Part shown: in pieces, positions 1 through 7,895 of the stretch
Layout of the letters: every line of letters begins with the position of its first letter
How positions within the stretch are numbered: the stretch's first letter is position 1
Source: Acidobacteriaceae bacterium
GTDB taxonomy: Bacteria; Acidobacteriota; Terriglobia; Terriglobales; Acidobacteriaceae
Assembly (NCBI GenBank): GCA_030044455.1
Contig: JASHVU010000753.1
Span: 1 to 10,048 of the forward strand
DNA length: 10,048 nt
Direction of reading: 5' to 3'
The notes under the pieces: generated by a model
What the model was told of the DNA's origin: nothing
Database searches by the model: none
Seen by the model: only the letters and a program-made list of their open reading frames with translations
Translations under genes and position numbers: made by a program

Positions 1-2
1 CC

Positions 3-1976
3 AAGATTTACCGTAATTTCGACTTATCCGTCGATATCGGTCGTATTCGGTCGATGCAGATTTATGTTTCGGGGCAGGCGCGGCGCCCCGGAGCCTATAC
101 CATCAGTTCGCTCAGCTCGCTGGTCGACGCGCTCTTTGCATCGGGCGGTCCTTCGCCGCAAGGTTCGTTGCGCCACATTCTGCTCAAGCGCGAGGGCAAA
201 ACCATTACCGATTTCGATTTGTACGCGTTGCTGCTTCGCGGAGATAAATCGAAGGACGTGCGGTTGCTTCCGGAGGATGTAATCTTCATACCGCCGGCCG
301 GACCGGAAGTTGCGATCACGGGAAGCGTGAGAAATCCTGCTATCTACGAGCTCCGAAGCGGGGATACGGTTGGCGACCTGGTGGAGATGGCGGGAAAAAC
401 TACCGCAGTCGTTTCGAATTCCCGAATCACGTTGGAACGGGTTGAAGAGCACCAGCTGAGAAATGTGATGCAGGTGGACTTCAATGAAACTGGACTGGCA
501 ACAAAGCTTGACGATGGCGATATCCTTCGAATCGATCCGATCATTCCGGCCTATAACAAAGTGGTGACTCTGCGTGGGAATGTAGCTAACCCAGGGCGGT
601 TCAGCTGGCATGCAGGGATGCGATTAAGCGATTTGATTCCAGACGTCGCCTCCCTTGAAAGCCGGGACTACTGGTGGAAGCGGAGCCATCTGGGTTTGCC
701 GTCGCCCGAGTTTGAACCAGGAGTGTCGACATTGGGGGAGAACCAGTATCAGAATCAGCAGATTGCTAACCCATCGCTTGGCGGGAGACAATCTCAGACG
801 CAAAACGGCTCTACGGGGATGGGCAATCCAACTGAACAAACGGCTCTTACAAATGCTTTGACGCCACAGGATGAGACCTCTTCAGGTCTTTCAGCAAATC
901 AAAACACCGCACTGAACCAACGAGGTTCGAACGCCACTCTGGCTGCGGAGGTAACACGGCCCACGACCAATGGCATGCTGCGAGCACCGCAAAAGAACTT
1001 TGTCACATTGACGAACAATCAGATTGATTGGAGTTATGCGGTGATCGAGCGGGTCGATCCCAATTCGTTGAAGCCCTCACTCATCCCTTTCGATTTAGGG
1101 AAGCTGGTGCTCGATCACGACGCATCGGCAAACTTGGAATTGCAGCCCGGTGATACGGTGACCATCTTCTCGCAGTCCGACATTCGCGAACCGCTCGGAC
1201 TACAGGTCAAATACGTGGATTTGGAAGGCGAAATCGTCCACCCCGGCTATTACAGCGTCAAGCCTGGTGAAACATTGCGTGACGTTGTCCGACTGGCGGG
1301 AGGGCTGACGCCTCAGGCATATCTGTATGGATCGGAGTTTACGCGCGAGTCTGCACGAGTATTGCAACAGCAGCGGCTCGACGACTATGTGCGCGAGCTG
1401 ACTTTGGACGCGGAACGTGGAACACAGGCGCTGGCTCTCTCGCCAAGTTCCGGAGGAGCATCAGATGTGTCGGCATCGCAGGCTATGACACAGCAGATGA
1501 TTGCGCGCCTGAGCCAGATGACAGCCACCGGACGCATTGTTTTTCGGTTTAACGCCAATAGCTCGCAAGTCGGTGACATTCCCGCAATCAACCTTGAGAA
1601 TGGAGACAAATTCGTGGTGCCTTATGCGCCCGCGGATATCAATGTGGTTGGGGCTGTATACGATCAGAATTCATTTTTGTTTCAGCATGGGCGGACGCTC
1701 GGTTACTACCTGCGTCTTGCAGGCGGCGAAAATCGAAATGCGGACTCGCGTCATGCTTTCCTTGTTAGGGCCGATGGTTCGGTCATCAGCCGCATGCATC
1801 CGGGCGAGTCCGGGTTTTTTAAGCAGTCATTTACCGACTTGAGACTCAACCCCGGCGACACAATTGTGGTGCCGGATAAAACGCTCCGACCGACAGCATT
1901 GCGCAGCTTTATCGATTGGTCGCAGGTCTTCTCGCAGCTTGCATTGGGCGCGGCTGCGATCGGGGTTTTAAGGTAG
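3..1976 (+). CDS. SLBB-domain polysaccharide export protein, 5' end missing
   Basis: The reading frame is open to the window edge, with position 3 the first base of a complete codon. The ATG at 54 is therefore internal and the N-terminus (expected signal peptide and poly-export domain) is missing. Counting from the ATG at 54, SLBB-type beta-grasp units start near residues 1 (VSGQARRPGAY), 86 (ITGSVRNPAIYEL), 170 (LRGNVANPGRF), 386 (DLEGEIVHPGYY) and 529 (NVVGAVYDQNS). Residues about 220-312 are a Q/N/S/T-rich, probably disordered insert. Residues 430-490 look helical. The C-terminus (about 620-640) is a hydrophobic helix ending AAAIGVLR, stop TAG. Known for the family: outer-membrane or periplasmic proteins that conduct or gate exopolysaccharide export (Wza/OPX relatives). 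The heptose, sugar-transferase and Wzi-like genes nearby support a surface-polysaccharide role. The exact polymer is unknown. Family assignment is firm; the number of repeats is approximate. Confidence 0.9.
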   Translation, partial: KIYRNFDLSVDIGRIRSMQIYVSGQARRPGAYTISSLSSLVDALFASGGPSPQGSLRHILLKREGKTITDFDLYALLLRGDKSKDVRLLPEDVIFIPPAGPEVAITGSVRNPAIYELRSGDTVGDLVEMAGKTTAVVSNSRITLERVEEHQLRNVMQVDFNETGLATKLDDGDILRIDPIIPAYNKVVTLRGNVANPGRFSWHAGMRLSDLIPDVASLESRDYWWKRSHLGLPSPEFEPGVSTLGENQYQNQQIANPSLGGRQSQTQNGSTGMGNPTEQTALTNALTPQDETSSGLSANQNTALNQRGSNATLAAEVTRPTTNGMLRAPQKNFVTLTNNQIDWSYAVIERVDPNSLKPSLIPFDLGKLVLDHDASANLELQPGDTVTIFSQSDIREPLGLQVKYVDLEGEIVHPGYYSVKPGETLRDVVRLAGGLTPQAYLYGSEFTRESARVLQQQRLDDYVRELTLDAERGTQALALSPSSGGASDVSASQAMTQQMIARLSQMTATGRIVFRFNANSSQVGDIPAINLENGDKFVVPYAPADINVVGAVYDQNSFLFQHGRTLGYYLRLAGGENRNADSRHAFLVRADGSVISRMHPGESGFFKQSFTDLRLNPGDTIVVPDKTLRPTALRSFIDWSQVFSQLALGAAAIGVLR

Positions 1977-2022
1977 TAGTTCGTTCGCGGGGGGTCGCAA
2001 TGCCTGGTCTCTGAATCGGGGC

Positions 2023-2080
2023 AGGAGAACGAGGCATGAACACAGGGACGCAATCCCTGATTGGCTCCCCACTTTCGTAA
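2023..2080 (+). promoter_or_regulatory. Possible leader: short ORF with strong RBS and hairpin before the kinase gene
   Basis: AGGAG at 2023-2027 stands 8 bases before an ATG at 2036 that opens a 14-codon frame (MNTGTQSLIGSPLS, stop TAA 2078-2080). Inside it lies a perfect 6-bp hairpin, CAGGGA (2043-2048), loop CGCAA, TCCCTG (2054-2059). No U-tract follows, so it is not an obvious intrinsic terminator. The ORF ends 24 bases before the kinase start. It could be a translated leader, a structured 5' UTR or coincidence. The peptide resembles nothing I know. Confidence 0.2.
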
Positions 2081-2104
2081 CTGCTTTGCAGACTGGAAGG
2101 TACG

Positions 2105-3136
2105 ATGATACGCTCAAGAGCGCCGTTGCGGCTTGGTCTGGCAGGAGGCGGGACCGACGTCTCACCATACTGCGATGAGTTCGGCGGTGCGATTCTGAAT
2201 GCGACCATTGACTACTATGCGTATGCCGGACTGGAACCGCTCCAAACAGGCCAAGTGGAGTTTGTCTCCGCGGATCTGCGCGCAAGCGAGTCGTATCCGG
2301 CTGCCGAAGTCCTAGAGTCCGATGGTCGCCTCGATCTGTTTAAGGCCGTTTATAACCACGTTGTAAAGAACTTCAACCATGGAAAACCGTTAAGTTTGCG
2401 CATGAGCACGCGCGTCGATGTGCCGGCTGGCTCCGGGCTCGGTTCTTCGTCCACGCTTGTGGTCGCCATGCTGGCCGCCTACGTTGAGTGGCTGAATCTG
2501 CCCCTGGGCGATTACGAACTGGCTCATACTGCGTTTGTAATCGAGCGGGAAGAAGCAGGTTTGAAGGGCGGAAAGCAGGATCAATACGCTGCAGCGTTCG
2601 GCGGCTTCAACTTCATGGAGTTTGGCTCCAACGGCCGCGTGCTGGTGAACCCGCTGCGGGTAAAGGAATGGGTGGTCTCGGAGCTGGAAGCGTCGCTGCT
2701 CTTGTATTTCACAGGTAAATCCCGCACATCGGCAGACATCATTCAGGAACAGACGCAGAATGTGCGCGATCGGAATGAGACGGCTTTGGATGCGATGCAC
2801 GCCATCAAAGAAGAAGCGTTCCGCATGAAGGAAAGCTTGTTGCGCGGGGATTTTCGGCAGTTGCACGATGTGCTGCGCAACAGTTGGGAATCAAAGAAAC
2901 GCATGGCTAGCCGGATTACCAACGAGCGTATCGATCTTTTATATGCATGCGCGCTTGACGCGGGGGCGTATTGCGGCAGAATCTCGGGAGCGGGCGGGGG
3001 CGGATTCATGATGTTTCTGACCGACCCTATTCAGAAGGACAGTGTTGCGGCTGCATTGCGGGCCAATCACGAGGGCGGTATGGCCTACGGATGTCACTTT
3101 ACGGCCGACGGGGTACAGGCGTGGAGAGTGCCATGA
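2105..3136 (+). CDS. hddA: D-glycero-alpha-D-manno-heptose-7-phosphate kinase (GHMP family)
   Basis: This is a 343-residue GHMP-superfamily sugar kinase. It should phosphorylate heptose 7-phosphate at C1 with ATP in the cytoplasm, giving the 1,7-bisphosphate on the way to an activated nucleotide-heptose. Motif 1 is [17 protein letters not shown] (residues 6-22), typical of HddA-like kinases. Motif 2, the ATP-binding [10 protein letters not shown], is at 107-116. [14 protein letters not shown] (154-167) carries the expected catalytic Asp159. Motif 3, [12 protein letters not shown], is at 291-302. GGAAGG at 2095-2100 lies 4 bases before the ATG, which supports this start. The stop overlaps the next gene's start as ATGA, indicating translational coupling with GmhA, and that partnership favours heptose over fucose or another sugar. 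Related kinases for other sugars (for example fucokinase-type domains) share these motifs, so substrate rests mainly on the GmhA neighbour. Confidence 0.87.
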   Translation: MIRSRAPLRLGLAGGGTDVSPYCDEFGGAILNATIDYYAYAGLEPLQTGQVEFVSADLRASESYPAAEVLESDGRLDLFKAVYNHVVKNFNHGKPLSLRMSTRVDVPAGSGLGSSSTLVVAMLAAYVEWLNLPLGDYELAHTAFVIEREEAGLKGGKQDQYAAAFGGFNFMEFGSNGRVLVNPLRVKEWVVSELEASLLLYFTGKSRTSADIIQEQTQNVRDRNETALDAMHAIKEEAFRMKESLLRGDFRQLHDVLRNSWESKKRMASRITNERIDLLYACALDAGAYCGRISGAGGGGFMMFLTDPIQKDSVAAALRANHEGGMAYGCHFTADGVQAWRVP

Positions 3137-3750
3137 AGGACTTGGTAAGAGACAAACTAATCGAAGGCATGGGCGTCATCAAATCGGTGAGCGAGAACTC
3201 TCAACTTCACTCGACCTTGGATGAAGCGGCGCAGATGACCGCAACCGCGCTGCGCGCAGGACGCAAGCTGATGGTGGCCGGAAACGGCGGTAGCGCAGCA
3301 GATGCGCAGCACCTGGTGGCGGAGTTTGTAAGCCGCCTGGTGCAGGACCGGCCGGCCATGCGGGCCGTTGCGCTTACCACCGACAGCTCGATACTTACCG
3401 CGATCGGAAACGATTATGGCTTCGAGCGAGTCTTTGTGCGGCAGATCGAGGCCCTGGGCCAGCCAGGCGATGTCTTCATGGGGATTTCCACCTCGGGTAA
3501 TTCCCCCAATGTACTGCGTGCGCTTGAGCTCTGCCGCGAAACCGGCATCGCCACCATTGGATTGAGCGGCGCTACGGGCGGCAAAATGACCACGCTATGC
3601 GACTACATGATCGCAATTCCCTCCACAGTCACTATGTATATTCAGCAGGCGCATCTGGCACTCGAGCACATTTACTGCCTGATGGTGGAGCGCTACTACT
3701 TTGGTTCGCCAGTCGCAGCGGCCGTCGCATTAAATCGCGCGGTGGAATAG
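3133..3750 (+). CDS. gmhA: Phosphoheptose isomerase (sedoheptulose 7-phosphate isomerase)
   Basis: This 205-residue SIS-domain protein is close to the usual GmhA length. It converts sedoheptulose 7-phosphate to D-glycero-D-manno-heptose 7-phosphate in the cytoplasm, the first committed step of nucleotide-heptose synthesis. [17 protein letters not shown] (49-65) is the GmhA signature; [13 protein letters not shown] (119-131) is the SIS phosphosugar loop. His60, Glu64, Gln171 and His179 line up with the zinc ligands known in E. coli GmhA (His61, Glu65, Gln172, His180), so the enzyme looks catalytically complete. The frame continues upstream into the kinase gene, but that extension only shadows the kinase. 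The ATG at 3133, within the ATGA overlap, gives the right family N-terminus. It is cotranscribed and probably translationally coupled with the kinase. No clear terminator follows in the 261-base gap before the convergent Wzi-like gene. Confidence 0.95.
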   Translation: MKDLVRDKLIEGMGVIKSVSENSQLHSTLDEAAQMTATALRAGRKLMVAGNGGSAADAQHLVAEFVSRLVQDRPAMRAVALTTDSSILTAIGNDYGFERVFVRQIEALGQPGDVFMGISTSGNSPNVLRALELCRETGIATIGLSGATGGKMTTLCDYMIAIPSTVTMYIQQAHLALEHIYCLMVERYYFGSPVAAAVALNRAVE

Positions 3751-4011
3751 CCAAAACAGAACGATAAATTTCGCAGGCGGGTTGGAGCCAGTCTAACGCG
3801 GTTCCACGATGGATGTGCCCGGTCCGGCTTTTGCGAAAGGTCGCTCCTCCTTGGGGTCGGATCGACTCGGCGGTATTGCAGCCGGGATATAGCAATCCTG
3901 GAACCGCGGTAGCCGGAAAACGGCATGATGCGCCCAAGCCAATCGTCTCCATCATGACCGAAGTTCAACTTGCGGGTAATTGAAAAGCTCGTCGAACGCC
4001 GCGGTCTTTGT

Positions 4012-5733
4012 TTACTTCGCGGACTTGAACGGAGGAGTGAAGGTTACGCCAAAGGTCGCTGTAACGTTGTTTTGAGGCGACGATTGAAGGACCGGAAAAC
4101 GCCAGCGCTCAGCAGTCAACGAGCCTTCAAGCTGCCACGGCCCTTTGAGTTGCCAAAGAGAATGAGCTGAGAAGTCGGTCAAATCTCCGCCCCCGATCAT
4201 GTGCCGGTCGTTAAACTGGCGGCGCATGGAAACATCAATCTTGTTTACGCCGGAAAACCAGTAGCTGGATTGAGCGACGATTCCTGTGCCGGCTCTGCCT
4301 ACCCAACTGCCAATCAGTTGACCGGCATTCCTGTATCCGTCGGCGTAATGTCCATTCCAATACACCGCTCCAACGCCATCCCTATAGTTGGGAATGTTTG
4401 TGTAAACGGCCTCGACACGCGCATCGACCTGATGCAAGTGAGGTAACCGGGCAATGTAGATCCCTGGATTCATGGCAGACCTGGTCTCATAAATGAGGGG
4501 AGTTGGCTCATCGTTTGTCATCGCGTCCGTGAAAATCGTTACATCTTTAAGGAAGGGAAACCGATAGGAAAAGTGAAACCCTCCGTAGCGCTTGCCAGGA
4601 TCGACAGCCTGAAAGTCGCCATGAAAGCTGAATGTATGGAGCCAGGTCCCGATGGTCGCGGGACGGCTATAGCCCGCCCACATGCAACTGATTTCAAAGC
4701 CAAGTTCAAGGTTAGGAGACATTTTTAGATCGAGTTGCTCACCCCACACAAAAGGTTGCGGATTTAATGCCTTCGTCGCAGAGCCTTCCAGAACAAAGTC
4801 GGGGTACGGTCCTCGAATGTAGTGATGTCCTCGCAACTGTCCTACAAAGAAAGTGTTGTTCATTTTGCCCAAGTAAGCAAAGAGTCCCGGCAATTGCATT
4901 GGCTTATCCTTCTGGATCAGGAGAACAACGGGAGCCTCGGCATTATTCGACAAGATGAGGGAGTTCGCGCGCGACTGGCCCCACCACTGACTCTGCTCGC
5001 CGAATGTTGCCTGCCAGCCGAGCAGCTTTAGAGAAACTGTGGCCTCGACGGGCCGCATCCGATCCAGGGAAGTAATTCCTGGCAAGGGCAGCACCGGCAA
5101 GCCATCCATGGTTGCGATTGCGCTATTCGCCGCGGAGTTGTAGGCGAACAGATTGCGAGACTGCTGAAACTCGCCCCTCAGAACCATGGCAAAAGGTCCG
5201 TATTCCGCATGCACCTGAGTCCCCGAGATGAAGTTGAATCCCTGGCCGTATGGCCTTCCAAAATCGTCCGAGATCGTTTGCGCAAAATGAAATGAATCAC
5301 GCAACGGCGGCCCAACAATCTGTGAGGCGCGCAAATAGACGCTTGCGATTCCCACTGATCGGTTTGGAGATCCGTGAAGCAGCTCGATTTCGTAGGCGAA
5401 CTCCTGCATAAGCCTATGCACAAGTGCGAGCGCTTCGGGATCCGCTTCATTCGCTTGAGAGTCGAGCGACTGCTGCGCTTCTTCCACAAGCCTGGCGCAC
5501 TGCAACCGCGTCCATGGCCTCATCCCCTGGAGCGCGCTCAGTGAATAGCCGATCGCGTTCAACCGGTCGAACGCCGGATACACCCAACTATCAAGTGGAA
5601 CGGCGCCGGACGCAGCGAAGGATGCACTTGCAAGATCCAAGTCGTCTGTCGATTGCGCGAGCAGGGCTGCTCGCTGAGTAGAGCAAAAAGACGCGAGAAG
5701 AAAAATGGCGAGAATAAGTCGCGGTCTCCGCAC
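4012..5733 (-). CDS. Wzi-like capsule/exopolysaccharide assembly outer-membrane protein
   Basis: About 573 residues. The N-terminus is basic (RRPR) followed by a hydrophobic segment (LILAIFLLASF) and a probable signal-peptidase site near ALLAQS, so the protein should be exported. The mature part opens with VPLDSWVYPAFDRLNAIGY and MRPWTRLQCARLVEEA, typical of the Caps_assemb_Wzi family in environmental bacteria. The rest is rich in alternating aromatic strands (GEQSQWWGQSRANSLILSNN near residue 245, WGEQLDLKMSPNLELGFEIS) and ends in a beta-strand (TATFGVTFTPPF), as expected of an outer-membrane barrel. Wzi in E. coli helps attach or organise capsule at the cell surface. Start choice: the frame also allows a TTG at 5739, but GGGAGA (5747-5742) lies 2 bases from that TTG and 8 bases from the GTG at 5733, so GTG is preferred. 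The sugar transferase gene lies 253 bases upstream on the same strand. Exact role in this locus is inferred. Confidence 0.85.
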   Translation of the reverse strand: MRRPRLILAIFLLASFCSTQRAALLAQSTDDLDLASASFAASGAVPLDSWVYPAFDRLNAIGYSLSALQGMRPWTRLQCARLVEEAQQSLDSQANEADPEALALVHRLMQEFAYEIELLHGSPNRSVGIASVYLRASQIVGPPLRDSFHFAQTISDDFGRPYGQGFNFISGTQVHAEYGPFAMVLRGEFQQSRNLFAYNSAANSAIATMDGLPVLPLPGITSLDRMRPVEATVSLKLLGWQATFGEQSQWWGQSRANSLILSNNAEAPVVLLIQKDKPMQLPGLFAYLGKMNNTFFVGQLRGHHYIRGPYPDFVLEGSATKALNPQPFVWGEQLDLKMSPNLELGFEISCMWAGYSRPATIGTWLHTFSFHGDFQAVDPGKRYGGFHFSYRFPFLKDVTIFTDAMTNDEPTPLIYETRSAMNPGIYIARLPHLHQVDARVEAVYTNIPNYRDGVGAVYWNGHYADGYRNAGQLIGSWVGRAGTGIVAQSSYWFSGVNKIDVSMRRQFNDRHMIGGGDLTDFSAHSLWQLKGPWQLEGSLTAERWRFPVLQSSPQNNVTATFGVTFTPPFKSAK

Positions 5734-5754
5734 CGTCAAAATCTCCCGATTTCA

Positions 5755-5816
5755 ATACTTGAGTTGGGTAGCGCATTCGCTATTTCTGCAGCTTACAGGA
5801 CTTGGCACCCAAGTAT
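5755..5816. promoter_or_regulatory. Dyad symmetry upstream of the Wzi-like gene, possible operator
   Basis: A perfect 6-3-6 inverted repeat, ACTTGG-CAC-CCAAGT, sits at 5800-5814, about 67 bases upstream of the GTG start. Its right half with two more bases (CAAGTAT, 5810-5816) also forms an inverted pair with ATACTTG at 5755-5761. Several inverted copies of one short motif in the leader of an outer-membrane gene fit a regulator site, but no good -35/-10 pair was found to anchor it. A chance or RNA-structure origin is possible. Confidence 0.25.
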
Positions 5817-5986
5817 GAAGCCACGAAGAGCAGCTCCCTGGGGATATTCTATTGGGTGTGGCATAAAACCGCTGCCCGCAACACGGCAAACGACGGAGTC
5901 AGCCATCATTTGAGGCCAGAACTGTTCCGGGTATGAAGACGCGCTGCAATCCCCAAACGGGCCCGCCCTCTTTGTGAGGGAAGGCG

Positions 5987-6748
5987 TCAATATGCGCCTT
6001 TTCTTTTTAAGACAGCGGGCAAGGTCCTCGCGAGGATTACGACGTCGAGCAGCAGGCTCCATTTTCTGCAGTAGGTAACGTCCAATCGAACGCGAGTCTT
6101 AAAGCTGATGTCGTTGCGGCCTGAAACCTGCCATAGGCCGCTAAGGCCGGGATACACCAGCTTATAGAAGATCGAATAACTCCCGTAACTGGCTAGCTCC
6201 GCATCCACGATCGGACGGGGGCCGACCAGCGACATGTCGCCTTTCAGTACGTTGTACAGTTGAGGCAATTCGTCGAGACTGAGTTTTCGCAACACGGCTC
6301 CGGCCCTGGTAATGCGCGGATCATGCATGTGCTTGTGCGAAATGCGGCGCTGCAGCTGGTCGTGTTCGTTTTCGTGATACTTCAAAACACTGCGCAGGTA
6401 TTCCTTGGTGTACATGGTGCGGAATTTATAGATTACGAAGTGCGTTCCAAAACGTCCCACACGCCTTTCCTTGTAAAGAATTGGCCCAGGCGAGCTCAAC
6501 CGCACCAATAGAGCGATAAGCAGGAACAATGGCGCGAGGAACACCATCATGAGACATGAAACCGAAATGTCGATGAAGCGCTTCGCAAATGTGTACCGGA
6601 ATGAAGAAGCCGCAACGCCTTCCAGGTACGTTCCATCCGAAGACAGAATCTTAACGTCTTCCATTAAGACCGCAGGGGACACGGTCGATTCACTCCGTTT
6701 GGTATCAGTAGAAATCGGTCCGCGAGTGAGCCCAGGCATTTCCGTCAC
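5987..6748 (-). CDS. Bacterial sugar transferase (undecaprenyl-phosphate sugar-1-phosphate transferase)
   Basis: This 253-residue polyprenyl-phosphate phosphoglycosyl transferase of the WcaJ/WbaP/PglC type transfers a sugar phosphate from a nucleotide sugar to undecaprenyl phosphate at the inner face of the cytoplasmic membrane. That step starts assembly of an exopolysaccharide repeat unit. After about 50 variable residues comes AKRFIDISVS (55-64) and a hydrophobic membrane helix (61-83). Then follow SSPGPILYKERRVGRFG (85-101), YKFRTMY (107-113), SLDELPQLYNVLKGDMSLVG (157-176) with the catalytic Asp159-Glu160 dyad, GPRP (176-179) and PGLSGLWQVSGRN (200-212). The C-terminus LPAVLKRKGAY is typical. 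It lacks the multi-helix N-terminal region and nucleotide-binding domain of long WbaP/WcaJ proteins, so it is a short form. GGAGG (6762-6758) lies 9 bases before the GTG start, supporting GTG over the ATG nine bases downstream. The sugar cannot be read from sequence. Confidence 0.92.
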   Translation of the reverse strand: MTEMPGLTRGPISTDTKRSESTVSPAVLMEDVKILSSDGTYLEGVAASSFRYTFAKRFIDISVSCLMMVFLAPLFLLIALLVRLSSPGPILYKERRVGRFGTHFVIYKFRTMYTKEYLRSVLKYHENEHDQLQRRISHKHMHDPRITRAGAVLRKLSLDELPQLYNVLKGDMSLVGPRPIVDAELASYGSYSIFYKLVYPGLSGLWQVSGRNDISFKTRVRLDVTYCRKWSLLLDVVILARTLPAVLKRKGAY

Positions 6749-6834
6749 TGTTCACAGCCTCCATGATGCACGAGGTTCGAGAGGTAAAAAGGTGTTATGA
6801 CCTGAAGGGGGCAGCAGGTCTAGGTTCCTTGTGA

Positions 6835-6856
6835 TTGAAAAATCTCGTGATTTCAA
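6835..6856. promoter_or_regulatory. TTGAAA-N10-TTTCAA dyad upstream of the sugar transferase
   Basis: TTGAAA at 6835-6840 and TTTCAA at 6851-6856 form an inverted repeat. The inner AATC and GATT arms can also pair around a TCGT loop, with a two-base bulge. It lies roughly 90-105 bases upstream of the sugar transferase GTG start. It could be a protein-binding dyad or a weak RNA hairpin; no matching -10 was found at the right distance. Confidence 0.2.
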
Positions 6857-7230
6857 GATTATTTAAGGCAAGCATCTTCTGGAGTCCATCGGCCAAGGCA
6901 ATCGGAACAGACGTGTAAGGCGACGATCGAAACAGCTCGCAAAAGCGAGTCTTCAGTCGCTCGCCAGCATGAGGGTAAAACTTACGTCAGGCAAGATCAT
7001 CGATTGACGCCATGCCACTGTGAGGCACCTGACATCGTGCAGAGCCAGTCTTATTCATCGTGTGACAAATACAACGCCCACGATTCAGATTTGGATGTAT
7101 GCATTCTAGCTCATTCCTCCCGAGTTCGGTAGATTTTCTTGACTGGTGCGAAACAGAAACTAGGAATCCCCGGTGGCTTTTCATTTTCACCCGCGCGAGT
7201 GTATTTGCTAACTCGTTTAAATAGAATAGG

Positions 7231-7250
7231 ATATCGTTACCATATCGTTA
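7231..7250. repeat. Two direct copies of ATATCGTTA, one helical turn apart
   Basis: ATATCGTTA occurs at 7231-7239 and again at 7242-7250, an 11-base period. Direct repeats about one helical turn apart are a common layout for tandem regulator sites, but no promoter or adjacent gene supports that here. Confidence 0.3.
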
Positions 7251-7742
7251 AGGATCAGATTGGTACTGCAGATTCTCCTAGAGAGTGGAATATCACCGAT
7301 TTGTAAGCCGATTCGATCGCCCGCGGTATAGTCGGCAGTTTCAAACATATTACTGGAATTCATTTTCAGAGTAATAAAAGCGAATTCTCAACCCATGCGA
7401 TCGGTATTTGAATCCGGGAAATCAACAAATACAGTTTCTGGACTAGACTTGTCCATAATCAACCGCGACAAGGATTAAATTGGCATTTGCAGGTCTCTCC
7501 TGGCAATTATCCAAGTGATCGATCGCCAGCAATGATCCGACGCTCCGCGATTAGTTTTATAGTAAACGTAACGCCTTACTGATTATGTACAACCAACGAA
7601 GTTAACAGAACCGTAACTGAGATATATGTAAGTTCGAGCTTGTAATTAAATGAGTGAGGTCGGTTTGCGACTGTAACTAAGCTCTTGCAGTGAGAGCGAG
7701 CGCAGATTAGTCCGTGTGCCGAACTGAAGACGAATTTCAAAG

Positions 7743-7768
7743 GCATGAGATCGAAAGGATTCTCATGT
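7743..7768 (-). terminator. Weak hairpin downstream of the dehydrogenase gene, possible terminator
   Basis: CATGAGA (7744-7750) and TCTCATG (7761-7767) form a perfect 7-bp stem with a 10-base loop, extendable by one G-U pair. It lies about 130 bases beyond the dehydrogenase stop in its transcription direction. Only a short T-run (CCTTTGAAATT on the - strand) follows and the stem is AT-rich, so termination would be weak at best. Confidence 0.2.
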
Positions 7769-7895
7769 GGAAGCTGCCGCAATCACTCGACTCGCAGTTC
7801 AAAGGCTAATGAAACAGCGGTAAGGGCGTCGTAGGGAGCTCCCGGCGGGCTGTTCAGAAACGGTTAGTGCCACTACAGTGATATCGTCCACCGGC

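Larger units (their letters stand above)
6749..7895. other. 1.15-kb intergenic stretch without a convincing gene, AT-rich right half
   Basis: No frame here shows a recognisable protein. The longest ones (67-68 codons on the - strand at 6987-7190 and 7576-7782) lack family resemblance. A hand count gives about 41% G+C for 7201-7680, well below the genes on either side. The stretch holds the leader of the sugar transferase (left), small dyads at 6835-6856, 6936-6964, 7348-7376 and 7743-7768, a short direct repeat at 7231-7250, and a palindrome GGGAGCTCCC at 7834-7843. It is probably regulatory or decayed DNA between the polysaccharide locus and the dehydrogenase operon. Confidence 0.6.

Noticed and set aside
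2971..3132. N-terminal extension of the gmhA frame
   Set aside because: It lies wholly inside the kinase gene in another frame. GmhA starts with its family N-terminus at the ATG of the ATGA overlap.
3797..3908. 10-bp perfect inverted repeat CGCGGTTCCA / TGGAACCGCG flanking about 92 bases
   Set aside because: About one such pair is expected by chance in a window this size at this spacing, no transposase lies between the arms, and no target duplication was seen.
3632..3968. - strand ORFs over the gmhA end and the gmhA to Wzi gap
   Set aside because: Two overlapping frames with no recognisable motifs and no good ribosome site, partly antisense to gmhA.
7348..7376. TATTACT / AGTAATA 7-bp inverted repeat with 15-base loop
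   Set aside because: An AT-rich 7-bp stem in AT-rich DNA is likely to arise by chance and has no gene context.
7480..7515. Possible sigma-54 promoter from the TTGGCA and CTGGCA words
   Set aside because: The GG-to-GC spacing required for the -24/-12 elements is not met at either word.
6987..7782. Two - strand ORFs of 67-68 codons in the AT-rich gap
   Set aside because: No family resemblance, no convincing ribosome site, and composition like the surrounding non-coding DNA.
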